Source: Cinclus cinclus
Taxonomy: Eukaryota > Chordata > Aves > Passeriformes > Cinclidae
NCBI RefSeq assembly: GCF_963662255.1
Contig: NC_085047.1
Coordinates: 91,260,259-91,324,258 of the forward strand
Direction: 5' to 3'
DNA: 64,000 nt
Part shown: piece after piece, positions 26,172-38,310 of the stretch
Layout: every line of letters starts with the position of its first letter
How positions within the stretch are numbered: the stretch's first letter is position 1
The notes under the pieces: model-generated
The model's input: the letters and a program-made list of their open reading frames with translations, nothing else
What the model was told of the DNA's origin: nothing
The model's database searches: none
Program-made: the position numbers and the translations under genes

Positions 26172-26989
26172 GTAAGTGCTCACCCTGTGCCTCCTGCACT
26201 GGCAGGATTGATGTGGTACCCCTCGAGTGCAACCCTCGAGAATGTGCCTGTCCCCACAGCTTGTTTTCTCGCTTTAGCCCAGTCAATGTGGAGTTTGTCC
26301 ATTGGTGATAGAGTATGTTTTCTCTGCTAGTAATATTTATGGGTTTCTATTGATCTCTGGGAACCACATTGTGTTTATCAGATTGTTCTGTTGCTACAGC
26401 TGAAATAGATTGTAGTGTTTACAAATATTTATACAATTTATCTGAGTGAAAGCAAGCACTTTGTATACTGAGAAGATTAACAGTTCTGAGTCTGGTTGGC
26501 TTGCTGATAAAAAAATACTGTCCTTATTGCAGAGCAAGAAATACATGCCTTGAAATTAAGAAGCATTTCATTGGGCTTCAGGGATGAAAGGTATTTATTA
26601 GGCAGAATGGGACCCAGTGCTAGTAGTAAAGCAAAAGATCTGAAAAATGCTGCCACCTTTTTGAAGTGAGAATAAGAGCTTCTTGCACCAGGGGGGCTCT
26701 GTTCTTTCTAGGTTCCCTTTCTTGATGTACAGCACAATTTTCTAGAGTACAATTTATGCCCCTTTCCCTGATGTTAAACAACTTCTGATGCTGAATAAAG
26801 TAAATCATGTGGTGGAACTTTATAGAGCAAAATTTAAAACATTTTGTTTCTGATATTTTATAGGGATGTGAGCCATTGTATTTACAAAGGCAGATCAGTA
26901 ATGACTGTGACTGCTGAAAACTGAGGTCTTAGATACAAAACAGAGCAAACACAAATGAGAAATACCCTGCAGAGTAAGTCATGAATTCA

Positions 26990-27150
26990 TACCTTTTGAA
27001 GCCAGAAGGCACCATTATGACCATCTAATCTCACCTCTTATACAGTCCAGACCAAAGGGAAGAAAACATAATCCAGTACTTGAGAATCTCAGTCTCAAAC
27101 AGTGGAGACTCCTCCGCTCAACAAACAGTGCAGGGCTTCACATGGTGTCC
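26990..27150 (-). mobile_element. Ancient CR1 remnant, antisense
   Basis: The phrase gccagaaggcaccattatg followed by a segment resembling 'ccatctaatctcacctc' is the reverse complement of the 3' end of old CR1 families shared by turtles, crocodilians and birds. It is strongly diverged and its right border fades out. Assigned by eye, so subfamily and limits are approximate. Confidence 0.7.
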
Positions 27151-30041
27151 ATGTCACACTGGAGAATAATCATTTTATCCTCTTTTTGTCTGCTTCAGAA
27201 AGTGCTGCTTTCCTCTGAAGTCACACCCATCCAAAAGATCTCCTGCTCCCAGAGTACAAAGTCAAAAATGTCCCCATTTGGGTGAAGTGCTCAGGAAGCA
27301 TTAGGATGTTCCTAGTACTTCCTGTGTCCATGTCAACAGGCAGGTGACTCCCCTGAAACCAAGGTGACAGACTGCTCTGCCCCAGAGGCCTGGCATACCC
27401 CACACCTTTCCACACCTCCCAGCAGCTTCCCTGATTTAAGACTGCTCCTCTAGGTCACCCTAACATCTCTAAAGTGCCAAAGCATTGGCAGACAGGGTGA
27501 TCCAGGGACCACAGAGCTGTTCCAAAACCTCCTAAGCAGAGAATTTTCCAACCTTTCCAGAAGGTTCGTGAGATTGTTGTTTTAATTAAATAAACCTTTG
27601 CCAGGATAAATAAAGGAAGTTTTCATGATTATCAGTAGTTGCCTCCATAATGCCTGTCATCACCAGCATCCTGTGGGCCAGACCCCTGCAGGACAGGTCA
27701 ATTGCACTGACTTTTGGAAAAGTTTTCCAAGAGAAGCAAGCTGGCACAGTATTCAAATCATGTTTCTCTTGGCTTGCAATATACATGAGTAACAAATCAA
27801 TTTTCTACAAGGCTACTAATGTAGAAATACACCCAAAACGAAATATGAGTGGTGTCGAACAAAAATAGCCTTCAGTGAGCATTGCTAATTAACAGCATGT
27901 TTGACACAGCACAGTCCAGACCGAGATCCCAGAGCAAAGGCATACATTGTAACAGTAATCAGATGAATCTACAGAATAAAATGTGAGAGCTCTGCTCAGA
28001 GCTGATTTTTCTCAGGCCGTTTCTTTTACTGTTTCTCATGTTTTATGTTTCCTGTGTGTCTGGAAACACCAAGTCCTACATGAAAGAGGTGATGTACCTC
28101 ATATGATTATCAAATCAGTATTCTGCATCCAGGTACCTGCAGAGAAATTCCATTAGTATGCTTTCTCTCTAAATTTAGGAAAGCCATTGCTCCCTACAAA
28201 CAGTAGTTCAAAACCTAGATCCTACAAGCTTAGCCATCCCAAAAAATTAGATTTCTCATAGCAACATTGCTCATCACTCAGGTACCAAATGGGAAAATCA
28301 GGAGAGAATCACTTTCAGATAACTAGCAGGGTACCTTGCCTGGCTTTCTGAAGTGAATTGGACTTTCAGTGCATGTTCTTGGTAGCCCTGGGAGTGATGG
28401 TAATTAATTATGAAAATAGTCTTGAAGGTGTCTGTAATAACTTTTAGGGCCTTCCTCCGGCTACATGGTAAAGTGGTATCAAGTTACAGACTGGCTAAAG
28501 ATAGTGCAGCTGATTTGCTATAAACATTAGTAAAAAAAGATGTTGTAGAGTCAAGGAGCGACTCTGAGGGAGAATCATAAACTTCTGAGGTGCTAATCTG
28601 AGGATGACTGGCCCATCATGTTCATTATCACATCAGATAATAGGGTGGAAGACTGGGAGATGAAATTCCCTCCTGGCAGGAGTGCTCAGCTGGTGTGGTG
28701 AGTATGATTAATGGCACTCTATCAATCTAATCCCTGCTAGTGGGTGCCACTGATAACCACAGGAATAAAAACTAGTGGTTTGAGTTGTTCTAGCACTGTT
28801 GTTTAGTTATAGATTGAGTGAACTCCAGTTGCATAAAAGTTTGTCCTTCAGATGAATTTGTCAGAAAATGACAGATCAAAGTGGGTCAGAAATTTTCTAG
28901 TAAAATGTATCTTGGTCAAAAGCTGATTTGCTGGACTCAAAGTTTTTTTTTGCCAGTAATGGGTGTAGCTCAACCAGACCAACCATGAGCTGTACAAGCT
29001 CATGTTGCTAAGGGAATTGATGGCTTTCCAGAGCTGTTCTCCACATAAGAAAACAGTGCAATGATCACAATCTATGTTTTCACATCCCAGGTGAATAACC
29101 TGACCAAAATAGAGGTTATTGTGGGGTGAGTGAGCATGTTTTGCACTGAGACAGAACTAAACAAGATTATGAAACCTTGAAATCATTTAAGAAAGGGGCA
29201 CTTTCCAGCCAGTCCTACTGTTGAATCATTTATGTGAGGGAATGTCAAAGTACGGCCTCAGCTTCTACACTGTACACACTTGAAGTGGAGCTCTATTTAG
29301 GTAACACCTAAGCAATCAACCAAGCTGGAAATCACAAACAACATAACTGTGGAAATGGACCCAGAGCTTTGTCACATCTTTTTCATCCTGAAGCATGCAA
29401 CAGGCTCTGGAATCCCTGGGGAGCTGACCTCATCAGCGTGTCACAGTCACCGTTAAATGGGGGAGCTCTAATTCCCGATTCCCACTGCTCACAGACAGGG
29501 TTTGCTTTGCAGGAGCAGCCAGACTAAAAGGCACTGCATAGTCCCTTAGGGACTTTGCTGGCAGAGAGGAGGCTGAGCTCAGAAATCCTCCGGTGAATTT
29601 CTGCTTAATTTATCCTGTGCAGCACAGTGATGTGATGTTGATCATTTTGTTAGGGCTGAAACAAGAGACCTCCTTTTGTAATTGCTGTCTGCAGGGTCAG
29701 CGTGGATCATCTGGGTTAACCCCCTAGGTGCCGTGTTGCATTGCTCCAGAAACAATCACGTTAGGAGGGGGACCTGGGGGTGCAGGAAACAGCTCACCTG
29801 GAACGAGAGAATGTTTTGGTTTTCTTAAGGCAGCAGGTTAGGTATTTATTTCCAGACATGGGCAAGGATAGTGAATGCCATTCCCCATCGGCACCACTGC
29901 GGGGAACAAGCCAATTTTGGCGACTTTGGACAGCGCTTTACAGCCAGGAGGGGAATTGGCCAAAAACACTTGCAGGGTGACATATCCTGGGGAAAGGCTC
30001 AGAGCTTATGTCCTCATCGGGCCCTTGGCACCTTCGCAGAC

Positions 30042-30169
30042 AGAATCACAGAACATTCTGAGTTGGAAGGGGCCCACAGCGATCATCATTCTCTTCAAGT
30101 GAATGGTCCGTAAGGGGAACGAACCCACGGTGTTGCTGACACCGTGCTCTGACCCAGTGAGCTACGGCC
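30042..30169 (-). mobile_element. SINE with tRNA-like head and CR1 3' tail (TguSINE1-like)
   Basis: Read on the minus strand, 30169-30104 is a tRNA-like head and 30103-30042 is a CR1 3' tail. The head has a Pol III A box (tagctcactggg, 30164-30153) and a B box (gggttcgttcc, 30126-30116). Its ends ggccgta and tacggac pair at six of seven positions and it ends in acca, closest in my view to tRNA-Ile. It is 66 bases long, about 8 shorter than a tRNA. The tail ends like CR1 (ccccttccaactcagaat, then tgtgattctg). Songbirds carry SINEs of this design that are copied by the CR1 machinery. It lies about 60 bases before the next exon. Confidence 0.78.
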
Positions 30170-30231
30170 ACTGAAGGGCCCATCGAGGCCGTGCGAGGGG
30201 GATTTAACCGCGGCCTGTGCTCCTCCCGCAG

Positions 30232-30536
30232 CGCACCCGGCAGCGCCGGCCCCCGAGCGACCCACGGCCACGGTCTCGCCTCTGCGGACGCCCAGCTCGC
30301 CCTCCCGCCTGCCCGCCGCGGCCATCCGGCCTCACCCCGCCGTGTCCCCCCAGCACGGCCACCAGCCGCCCGCGCCGGGGGCCCGGCCCCTCATCCCGCT
30401 CACCTCCGCCGCCGCCGCCATCACCCCGCCCAACGTCAGCGCCGCGCACCTCAACGGGGACATGGGCGGCGGGCCCCTGGGCGGCCCCACCGCGCCCGGG
30501 CCTGCCGCCAAACCCGAGGAGAGGAAGAACGAGAAG
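30232..30536 (+). CDS. SH3RF3: SH3RF3 coding exon: GC-rich Pro/Ala linker
   Basis: A 305-base exon, acceptor ctcccgcag|cg and donor gagaag|gtaagg. The first two bases complete an Ala codon and 101 codons follow, ending in phase 0. The peptide contains ERPTATVSPLRTPSSPSRLP, then IPLTSAAAAITPPNVSAAHLNG, both typical of SH3RF3, and ends in KPEERKNEK which joins the basic start of the next exon. It is rich in Pro, Ala and Gly and probably disordered. Nearly all third codon positions are G or C and CpG is frequent, far above the neighbouring exons, so long open frames also appear on the opposite strand; those are artefacts of composition. A separate 11-base tandem repeat follows directly after the donor. 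Confidence 0.93.
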
Positions 30537-30546
30537 GTAAGGGCTG

Positions 30547-30589
30547 CCGTGCCTCCGCCGTGCCTCTGCTGTGCCTCTGCTGTGCCTCG
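30547..30589. repeat. 11-bp tandem repeat, about four copies, next to the splice donor
   Basis: Units ccgtgcctccg, ccgtgcctctg, ctgtgcctctg and ctgtgcctcg follow without gaps, starting ten bases inside the intron. The period is exactly 11 bases. It is GC-rich and likely to vary in copy number. Confidence 0.9.
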
Positions 30590-31239
30590 TGCTCCTGCCG
30601 CATCGCCCTCCCGCAGGGCTCTTGAGCAGGCACCCCACGAAAAATGGTTTCCGTCGTCGGGCGGTTCGGGCGTCCTCATCTCACACTACTTCTACACTTC
30701 ATCTTTCTCCCCACCACCATCCTCATGCTCGCGAATGGGGAACAACGTTGAATGAGTTGAATTTGTGTGTTTATTCCGATGATCAGAACCGAGATGTGCA
30801 AATCTGCAGTGGTGCAGCGAGATGTTGTAGCGCGCTCTTGGCCATCTGAACCGGGTGGCCAAGTCAGAATCTGTCTGCCTCCCTACGGCAAAGAGGCTGA
30901 TGGTGGCACCAGCCACGCTGCAGGTGCCTCAGGTGCAGTAAAACATTGGCTCGTGAGTGGTAGGAGCTGTTTTGCTCTTCCAGAAACATCTCAATTTCTT
31001 CAAGAAACTTTCGTTGCAGTGGCACAGCCAAAAGACAAGAAGGGCTCGATGGGATGTAAGGTACCGTGTACTATAGGGTCAATCTCTTTGGAGCCAGCGC
31101 TGGGACTGGTAGCTGGGTACGTGTTCCCTGGCACACCTTGCTAAGGAAAGCCAGTGAGGAGAGCTGCTTTAAACACCCTGCCTTTTAGGTTCTTGGCAAA
31201 TATTTTGCATTTGCCAAATGTTTACAGGATGTCAGCAGT

Positions 31240-31287
31240 TCTCACACATCAGTGCTGAACATATCTCACGTATCAGTGCTGAATGTA
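31240..31287. repeat. Imperfect 24-bp tandem duplication
   Basis: 31240-31263 and 31264-31287 match at 20 of 24 positions; all four differences are transitions. Both copies share the core atcagtgctgaa. An old local duplication with no visible function. Confidence 0.85.
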
Positions 31288-34200
31288 CTGGCTAGCAGAG
31301 CAAGGTTCTGGTTTGTATCTGAGTAGGAGGAAGAGATGTGGGGCCTGCTTTTCCTTTGAACCTGAAAAAAATCCTTTCCGTATGTTCTCTGAGCTTTTGC
31401 ATGGTGACAGACACGTATGGAATAAACAGTTTCTTTGTACATGGTAGCACTGAGGTGGCAGGTCTCATGTGTCCTTAGGGCCACAGATAACCCCTAGTTG
31501 TACAAAATGAGGAATACATGTTTTATATTGCTTTCCTTAATCATGTCTTGAATTTCCTCTGAATGCATTTTGGTGAAAGAAGGGTGTAGTAATTCTGCCC
31601 TGGATATGATGTTTAGGTAGTTGTTTACAAGGAGCAACTTTCAGGTGTGCAGGAAGGACTGCATGTGGTGGAAGTCAACAACACCTGCTACTTCTGCAAG
31701 TCCAAGGAAGGGAACAGAATTTGGCAGGAGGTGGTAGAGCTGCGTATTGCCTCAGAGCATTGTGTACTGGTTTGCTTATTTATTACTTCCTAAAATGCAT
31801 TAAGTGATAGGTCCATATATTTTAATGCATGTGGTACTGCACACTGAAAGTCTGTAGGCAAAATTATATCAAGCACAGTCCTAAGATACTGGCTAACCTT
31901 TCCCGAGCTGTTACTGCTTAAAGTTATGGAATTGGGATGAAGAGAAGTAAAGTTAAGAGGTTTTTGAACCCCATGCATGAAAGGGAGAAGGAAATAATAT
32001 ACGACATCATTGCAATGGGCGTTTCCAAAGACCAGTTCACTATCTGGGAAGTATCAGAAAGAAGTGACTGTAAAAATTGTGATTTCTGACTCAGTTGGGT
32101 AATACATAACTGCTCTGGCTGAACAAGATATTCCTGAATCTTGTCCATGTTATAGTTCACTTTCATTTTAGAAAGATCTGAATTAGCAGTGTTTCCTTTC
32201 CTTTTAGAAATAGTGACTGATGTTTGGCCAGATAAGTTGTGTTTTTACTCTTTGCTAAGCCCAAATACTTCTTTGAAGCAGCTGAGAGCTTGGATAATGC
32301 CAGAATGAAGCCATATCACTATTCAGAAAGGCATATGTGAGTCAGAACTGGATCCATATCTGTAACAGGGCTTGATATTTTCAAAATGAAGGCTGATTCG
32401 GCAGTTTTTTTGGTAAATAGGAAAGTGTCATAACACTCAGAGGGAATATCAGTGGAGAAAGGCAGTATCTGTTATCAGTACCCATAATAGGAAAAAGTCA
32501 GACAAGATCAAGGAGCAAAAAACAGAAGGAGGGACATAGCTAGCAAGCTGCCAGATAAGCAAAGGTAAGAAGCAATTTTTCTGAGTTCAATTTCATCATA
32601 TTAATCAGTCAGGTATTTTGAGATTAAAGGAACAGAGGGGAAGTTAGTAAGAGGAGAGGTAATAAGGTCTTCAGCTCTATTGAACACAGGATGGAAGAAA
32701 TGCACAGGTAATTATCTCCTGAGAAACTGAGATTAGCAAGTCATATGTGATGTAAATTGTAATGTGCCATAAAAATAGTGTTGTTGTTAGAATCAACAAT
32801 TTTTGGTATCCTGTGAAATTGTTAACTTTAATCCTGGCTTAGTCTTTCCAATGTCTTTTGTAGGATATCATTTAGGAAAAAGGCTGAATGATCAGAGAAT
32901 AACTGCCTTAGGAGACATTTTCTTGTTATTAACCATGGTTTTCTTTCATGCAGGAATTGTCAGTGTGAGTTCACTGTGGTACAGAGGGCACATAATACAT
33001 AAGAAGTAGTTTGCATTCAGGGAAAGACATGACGAGGGTCCATTGTTTTTCATGGTTCTTTTGAGGGCTGTGGAGATAAATTGCAATTTTGCATTTATCA
33101 CTCTAGTAATGGTGGGATATATTGGTCCTTGGGGAATTTTATTCAGCTTATAACATTAGTAATGTTGATTATCTGCTTGAAGGCTGGGCTGGGAGATAGT
33201 GTGGAAAAGTCGTTTAAGATATGATCTTCTAAAAATTTATGGTTTATGATTTCCCATGTCGATTCCACTCAGGGATACTAAGTGTGACACCGAGGGGCAG
33301 CTTCTGCAGTGAGTCCTGTATGCTGTTTGTGCTGCTTGTTCCAAGAAGGAATTGAATTCCCCTCAGGAATAGCTTTGCTGAGTGTACGGTGCAGTCATCA
33401 CTGTTAGAGCTTTCCTCTGTGCAGACTTTTTTATGCCAATATCACGGGTTCCTCTTGGTGTGCAGTAGTCACATATAGGCAAATCCCAAGATTTCTCTAA
33501 AATCAAGGGACTCCAATTCCAACTTTTACTCATCTCCTTGTGGTTTAAAGACAACTGGCAGAAATAATCCTAAGGATTATAGTTTTCAGATCAGCATGAA
33601 TGATTTTCTTGCTCGTTTTCTTTTAATATAGCAAATAAATCCTTAGGTCTGTTATTTGACATCTTTAGTTCTCTGCTTCAGCTTATTTCTTGAAGATCTT
33701 CATCCAAATTTCCAAAGCTGCAGGTAAACCTTGGTACGTATATTCATTTAGGTACCCTAATAATAGTGTCTTACTGTCATATTCCTGCTGACTTAATCAG
33801 GAGGTAAAATTTTGCCTCCATGCCAGTCTTCACTTGTATGTGTGCATCTAATCCTGAAGGATCCCATCTGCAACTGGGCTTGTTCTTCACATCTCAGCTC
33901 CTTGACCAGCCTTCTGTCTAATTAGGGAACAGTTTTGAGCCTGGTCTCCTTTACCAGCTGCTGATGGTAGCTGACGAGAAACTATGCCACTGACAGTGCT
34001 TAAGTCCACTGTGCAACACTACTTGGAGAGTACTCTGGCAGCCAAGCAGGCTGAGAAGTAGAGCACTTGAAAATCAAAGAAGTTTCAGTGCTGTACAGGC
34101 ACAGTAGGAAGCAGCACGAAAGGCAGCTCCTGCAGGAGCAGCACAGACACTGCAGGAATAGCAAATGGCCTGAGTAAAGGTGAGGGAGCACGGCAAAAGT

Positions 34201-34839
34201 CGAAGGGTGGTCAGGGCAGCGTAGGAGAGAGAAGAGCATTGGCAGCTACTGGGAAATAGAGCAGGGATCACCAGAGGAGGGGTGCCAGTGGGGGGTCTGG
34301 GTGGAGGGTGCTGTGCAACACCCACAGGAAGAGGTCCTGAAACAAGGAGGTTGAAATAAAGTTGAAATACTAATTTTTCCCCAGAGTCACTCTATGCCAG
34401 GTTAGGGATGGGAGCATCCCTAAGACATCACAGGATCAGGGGAGAGATAAAACAAAGAGCAAACAGACAACATCCCTTTCCTTTAAGGGTGTGGAGTGGT
34501 AGCAGGGTTCCTTTGAGCTCTTTGTCATTTGTTACTAATATCTGCACTAATATCTATGTGGCCATCTGAAAGTAAAAAAATTCAGTCCCAGTTCCTAAAT
34601 CTTCTGAACATTTGAAAGAAAGAGATGCAGATCTCAGCTGTGGAATTGGAGCAAAACTTTACGGTTTGGGGGCTTTTTAAAATAGGGATCCTGCTTTTTT
34701 GGGCAGGCTGAATACTACCCAAGTTCAACTGGTAGATTATAGCTGAGAGCTTGTAATTATAGTATGACTACTGCTTTGACCTTGCTCAATTTTTGCTATA
34801 ATAGTTTCTGCTGTACATAATCTGGGTTGATGCTTAATA

Positions 34840-35010
34840 CCACTGATAAAACCACTTGTTTGAATGAATTAATGCATTTCTCATTAAATGAGCTCCTCAT
34901 TATGTTAATCAAATCAAGCAAATCATGCTGGGTGGCTTGACCACTGTAATTAAACTTTCTTTAAAATCCACTCATTTGGCTTTTGATGAGGATTTTGATT
35001 AAACTCTTCC
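34840..35010. promoter_or_regulatory. AT-rich cluster of homeodomain-type motifs (candidate enhancer)
   Basis: Within 170 bases there are gaattaatgcattt, ctcattaaatgag, gttaatcaaatc, tgtaattaaac and gattaaac, a dense set of TAAT and ATTA cores with spacing typical of conserved developmental enhancers. No repeat family explains it. Regulatory role is inference only; AT-rich introns produce such motifs by chance. Confidence 0.25.
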
Positions 35011-35682
35011 AAAATGTCTAACCCAAGAGCTGACAGAGGAAAATAAGAACTTGCACTATCAAGCAAGTCATTAATTCGTCACTGTGTTACAGCAATTCCT
35101 TAGTGTTTTACCTAGCCAGAGTGTATTGAAATATTTGAAAATTGTCAGTGTAAAATTAAACATATCTTACAGGGATGCTGAGAGAACAAGTCTGTTTGCA
35201 GCTTTAAATTTAGGAGCTGTATCCCTGGAATACATAGAGGAACTAGATTAACAAATCACATCAAATGGGAAAATACACTAGGCTGCTGTTTTCTGATGTT
35301 AAGAAGAGATACATCTGCAGAAGATTACTTTGAACATACACCAGCAGTTTTGCATGTGAAGACTGAATCAGTAAACATCTGTCTGTTTTCACCAGTGTCA
35401 CTCACTTTCCCAAGTGTCAGTCCTGCTCAAAATAAATGCATTCCTCAAATGATACAGTGTATTTGGCATGATGCTGGTGTGAGAACTATATTGCAGAACA
35501 AAACAAGCCAAGGCCTGTTTTCTGGCCCTGCAAATGTCCCTGCATGACTTGTATCCATGCTTCTAAGCTTTTTTTTTCTGCCCAAAATAGAACAGCTACA
35601 TCCAGATTGCTCATCAAGAACAGTGCTGGCAAGCGGTGTGGCACAAACCATGCTCCTGTGTTGTCCTGGGAGAGTGCTAGTT

Positions 35683-36185
35683 CATTGAATCATAAAATAC
35701 CCTGAGTTGGAAGGGACCCACAAGGATCATCAAGTTCAACTCCTGGTCCTGCGCAGCACAACCCCAAGAAGCACACGCTGTACTCAGGAGCACTGTCCAA
35801 ATGCCTGTTGAGCTCTTGAACACAGTCTGGTGCTGTGACCACTTCTCTGGGGAGCCCATTCCAGAGCCCTGCCACTCTCTGGGTGAAGAACCTCTTCCTG
35901 ATATTCAACCTAGACCTCTCCTGGCACAACTTCAGGCCACTGCCTCAGGTTCTGTCACTGGGCACCAAAGAGGTCATTGCCTGCTCCTCATGAGGAAGTT
36001 GTAGATTGTTGTGAGGTTTCCTCTTATTCTCCAGGATGAGGTAAGCTCCTCGCATGACTTCAACTCAAGGCTTTTCACCATCTTCATAGCCTTTCTTTGG
36101 ATGCTCTCGAATAGCTTTATATATTTCTTATATTGTGGGCCCAAAACTGCACACAGGACTTGAGATGAGGCTTCATCATTGCAGA
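35683..36185 (-). mobile_element. CR1 LINE 3' end, antisense, about 500 bp
   Basis: The left edge (gaatcataaaataccctgag, then ttggaagggacccacaagg) is the reversed CR1 3' tail. On the minus strand the end of ORF2 is readable at about 35929-35690: SRLNIRKRFFTQRVAGLWNGLP, the conserved C-terminal block also seen in the copy at 16140-16436. Farther right, sequence like tttggatgctctcgaatag continues the element upstream. It is 5'-truncated and the frame breaks early. It looks less diverged than the long copy near 15 kb. Confidence 0.93.
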
Positions 36186-38281
36186 ATAGAGCAGGAAGTT
36201 GATATAAGCCAAACCCACAAAGGTTAATAGATGCAGTTTGTTTCTAAGTCCTGACCTTGTTTTTTATGCCAGAATATGACAGAGAGACTTCGCTCTCCAC
36301 CACTCCCCCTTTCTGCCAGTGCCTATCTTCTCCTAAATGGTAGCCCAGTGTCCAGTCCTTCCTGGCAGCATCTCTCAGTGCAGGCTTCCTGCCTGTACAC
36401 TTAGTCCCCCACCCTGGCTTTATGTAGCATTGAAGACTAAATCAAAGGCCCTTTAGAAATTTGGTTTCATAAACTCTTGAGATGCTCTCTGACCTTAGTT
36501 CACAGTGCAGCTGTCCAATTAAGCTATCAGGTGGTCAGCCTGAAACTGCCTGAAGAACCAGATCCTACACAGTTACACACTTTCAGTTTTTACTTGTTAG
36601 TCTCTGCATTGCAACTTCTTCTCATATTAACTTGTCCCTAAGTGAAAGACATTTGTTATCACTTCATATCCCCAAAGAAATTTTTAATTCCTTATCCAGA
36701 AAATTAAAGGTCAGTCTCAAAAGTGAAGTGTTGAGCACTTGCAAGGACTTTGTAGATATAAAATGAAGTGACAAAAATAGTGATCGCTTGTGACAAGTAG
36801 AGGAAGCTAAGGACAGAGTTGATGTAAGCAGGCTTTTCAGATACCAAGTCAATAAGGCTTACCCTGAGTTTCTGTAAGAGGAATTCAGCCTTCCTAGCAG
36901 ATATGAAATTATTTAACATTTTTTAGTTTGGGAACAATATTTCCCTTATGCTCAACTAAGAAAGCCTACTAAGTTACACAGGTGTGAAATGGAACAATAA
37001 CAACCAAATGATTAAATGAAAACAAGGCATAAGAATAAAAAAATTGCACAGGACCAGAAGAGCCTGACGTGAATTCTTAGAATAAGTGTACAATGCATTA
37101 AGAAGGAGCAACATTGGAATAGTAATCTGAAGGTTTGCATCAAAAAGAATAAATTCTGTGACACTAATTTTCATGAGTACTCTGTAAGACATCTGAGTTG
37201 TTCCAGGAGCCACCAACACCAGCATTTCACTGATCATTTTCAGAATCAGTTATGACTTTTCTGTGTAACGTGTTCCAGTTTATTTCTTGGTAAGGAGGCT
37301 TTAGTCTGGAATATTTTAGTTCAGTTCTCTCAAGATCTGTGCACAGAATACATACTGTTAATCCATTTCCTCTCAACAAAGGCAAGGCAGCTATCTTCAT
37401 CACAAGTGATCCACTGCTTCCCATGCTCCAGAAAGTGAATCTTGGCTCAGTGACCAGCAAGTGATTCACCAGAAACTTGGCCAGGGAGTGGAAACCTCTT
37501 TTTCTGGTCATGTGAACTCAGGCCACAAAGTTCTGTTTTAGGGTAGAAAACTTACGGTTAAAACCTCTCCAGCACCTTCTCCTTCATCATTAGAGCTCAG
37601 TTTGAAAGGACAAAAAACGTGGCAACTCAGTGATGAATATTTTAAGGCTGGCAAATTACCCAGCCAAAAGCATGAGCCCCAGCTGTCAAAACATAGAAAA
37701 CTTAAGCTTTACAATAAAACAGATTTCTGTTATTTCTGACTGGCTAGGATTCTTTTGCTTAGATCAAGGGCAATAAGTCATTGATCAAAATTTCTTTTTC
37801 TTCTTCACATTTTTGATGTTAGGAAATGCTTTCAAACTCCCCACAGATATTTCAAGCGCTGACTTTGCTGCCAAGCAGTCTCTGAAAGCTGTTCCTTTTT
37901 TTCTCTTCTCTCCTCCTGCCTCTGCTTATCTGCCTCACAGTGCTGTCACAGGATTTCTCAAGTGTCCACAGTGGATTTCTCTAACACTCTTTTGAGTGGT
38001 TCTGTGCTGCATTCTATGGCCTTGAGGGGAAGCGGATCCCGGGGAAGAGAAGATGGAGAGTGCCTGAACTTCGAGAGGAAATTCAGTTTATCTGCTAACT
38101 TGTGATGAAGCTGTTTGGATGCCAAGGCATGGAATTCTCCTGGCACCTGTAGAGACCTAATTTTATAGCATAGACGACCCATGAGCTTTTGCTAAATCCT
38201 TAGCATGGCTTGAGGAAGAAAGCAGAACTGACAAAAGAAAGAGCATGCAAGGGAGCACTGGAAGCAGAAGGCTGGAGGCGT

Positions 38282-38310
38282 ATGTGTGTGCGAGTGTGTG
38301 TCTGTGTGTG
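38282..38310. repeat. Interrupted (TG)n microsatellite
   Basis: TG repeats with two single-base interruptions (cgag and tctg). Intronic. Confidence 0.85.

Larger units (their letters stand above)
26172..30231 (+). other. SH3RF3: SH3RF3 intron, 4.1 kb
   Basis: From gtaagt at 26172 to cccgcag at 30231. It holds an ancient antisense CR1 fragment (about 26990-27150) and, near its 3' end, an antisense tRNA-headed SINE (30042-30169). The last kilobase (29400-30230) becomes steadily richer in G and C. 27150-29400 shows nothing I can identify. Confidence 0.85.

Noticed and set aside
30104..30169. A functional tRNA gene on the minus strand
   Set aside because: It has A and B boxes, but the molecule is too short, the variable/T-arm region is damaged, position 33 is not T, and it is directly fused to a CR1 tail, so it is the head of a SINE.
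30191..30638. Long frames of 107-144 codons on both strands over the GC-rich exon
   Set aside because: GC-rich sequence has few stops in every frame. Only the frame that joins in phase with the neighbouring exons matches SH3RF3.
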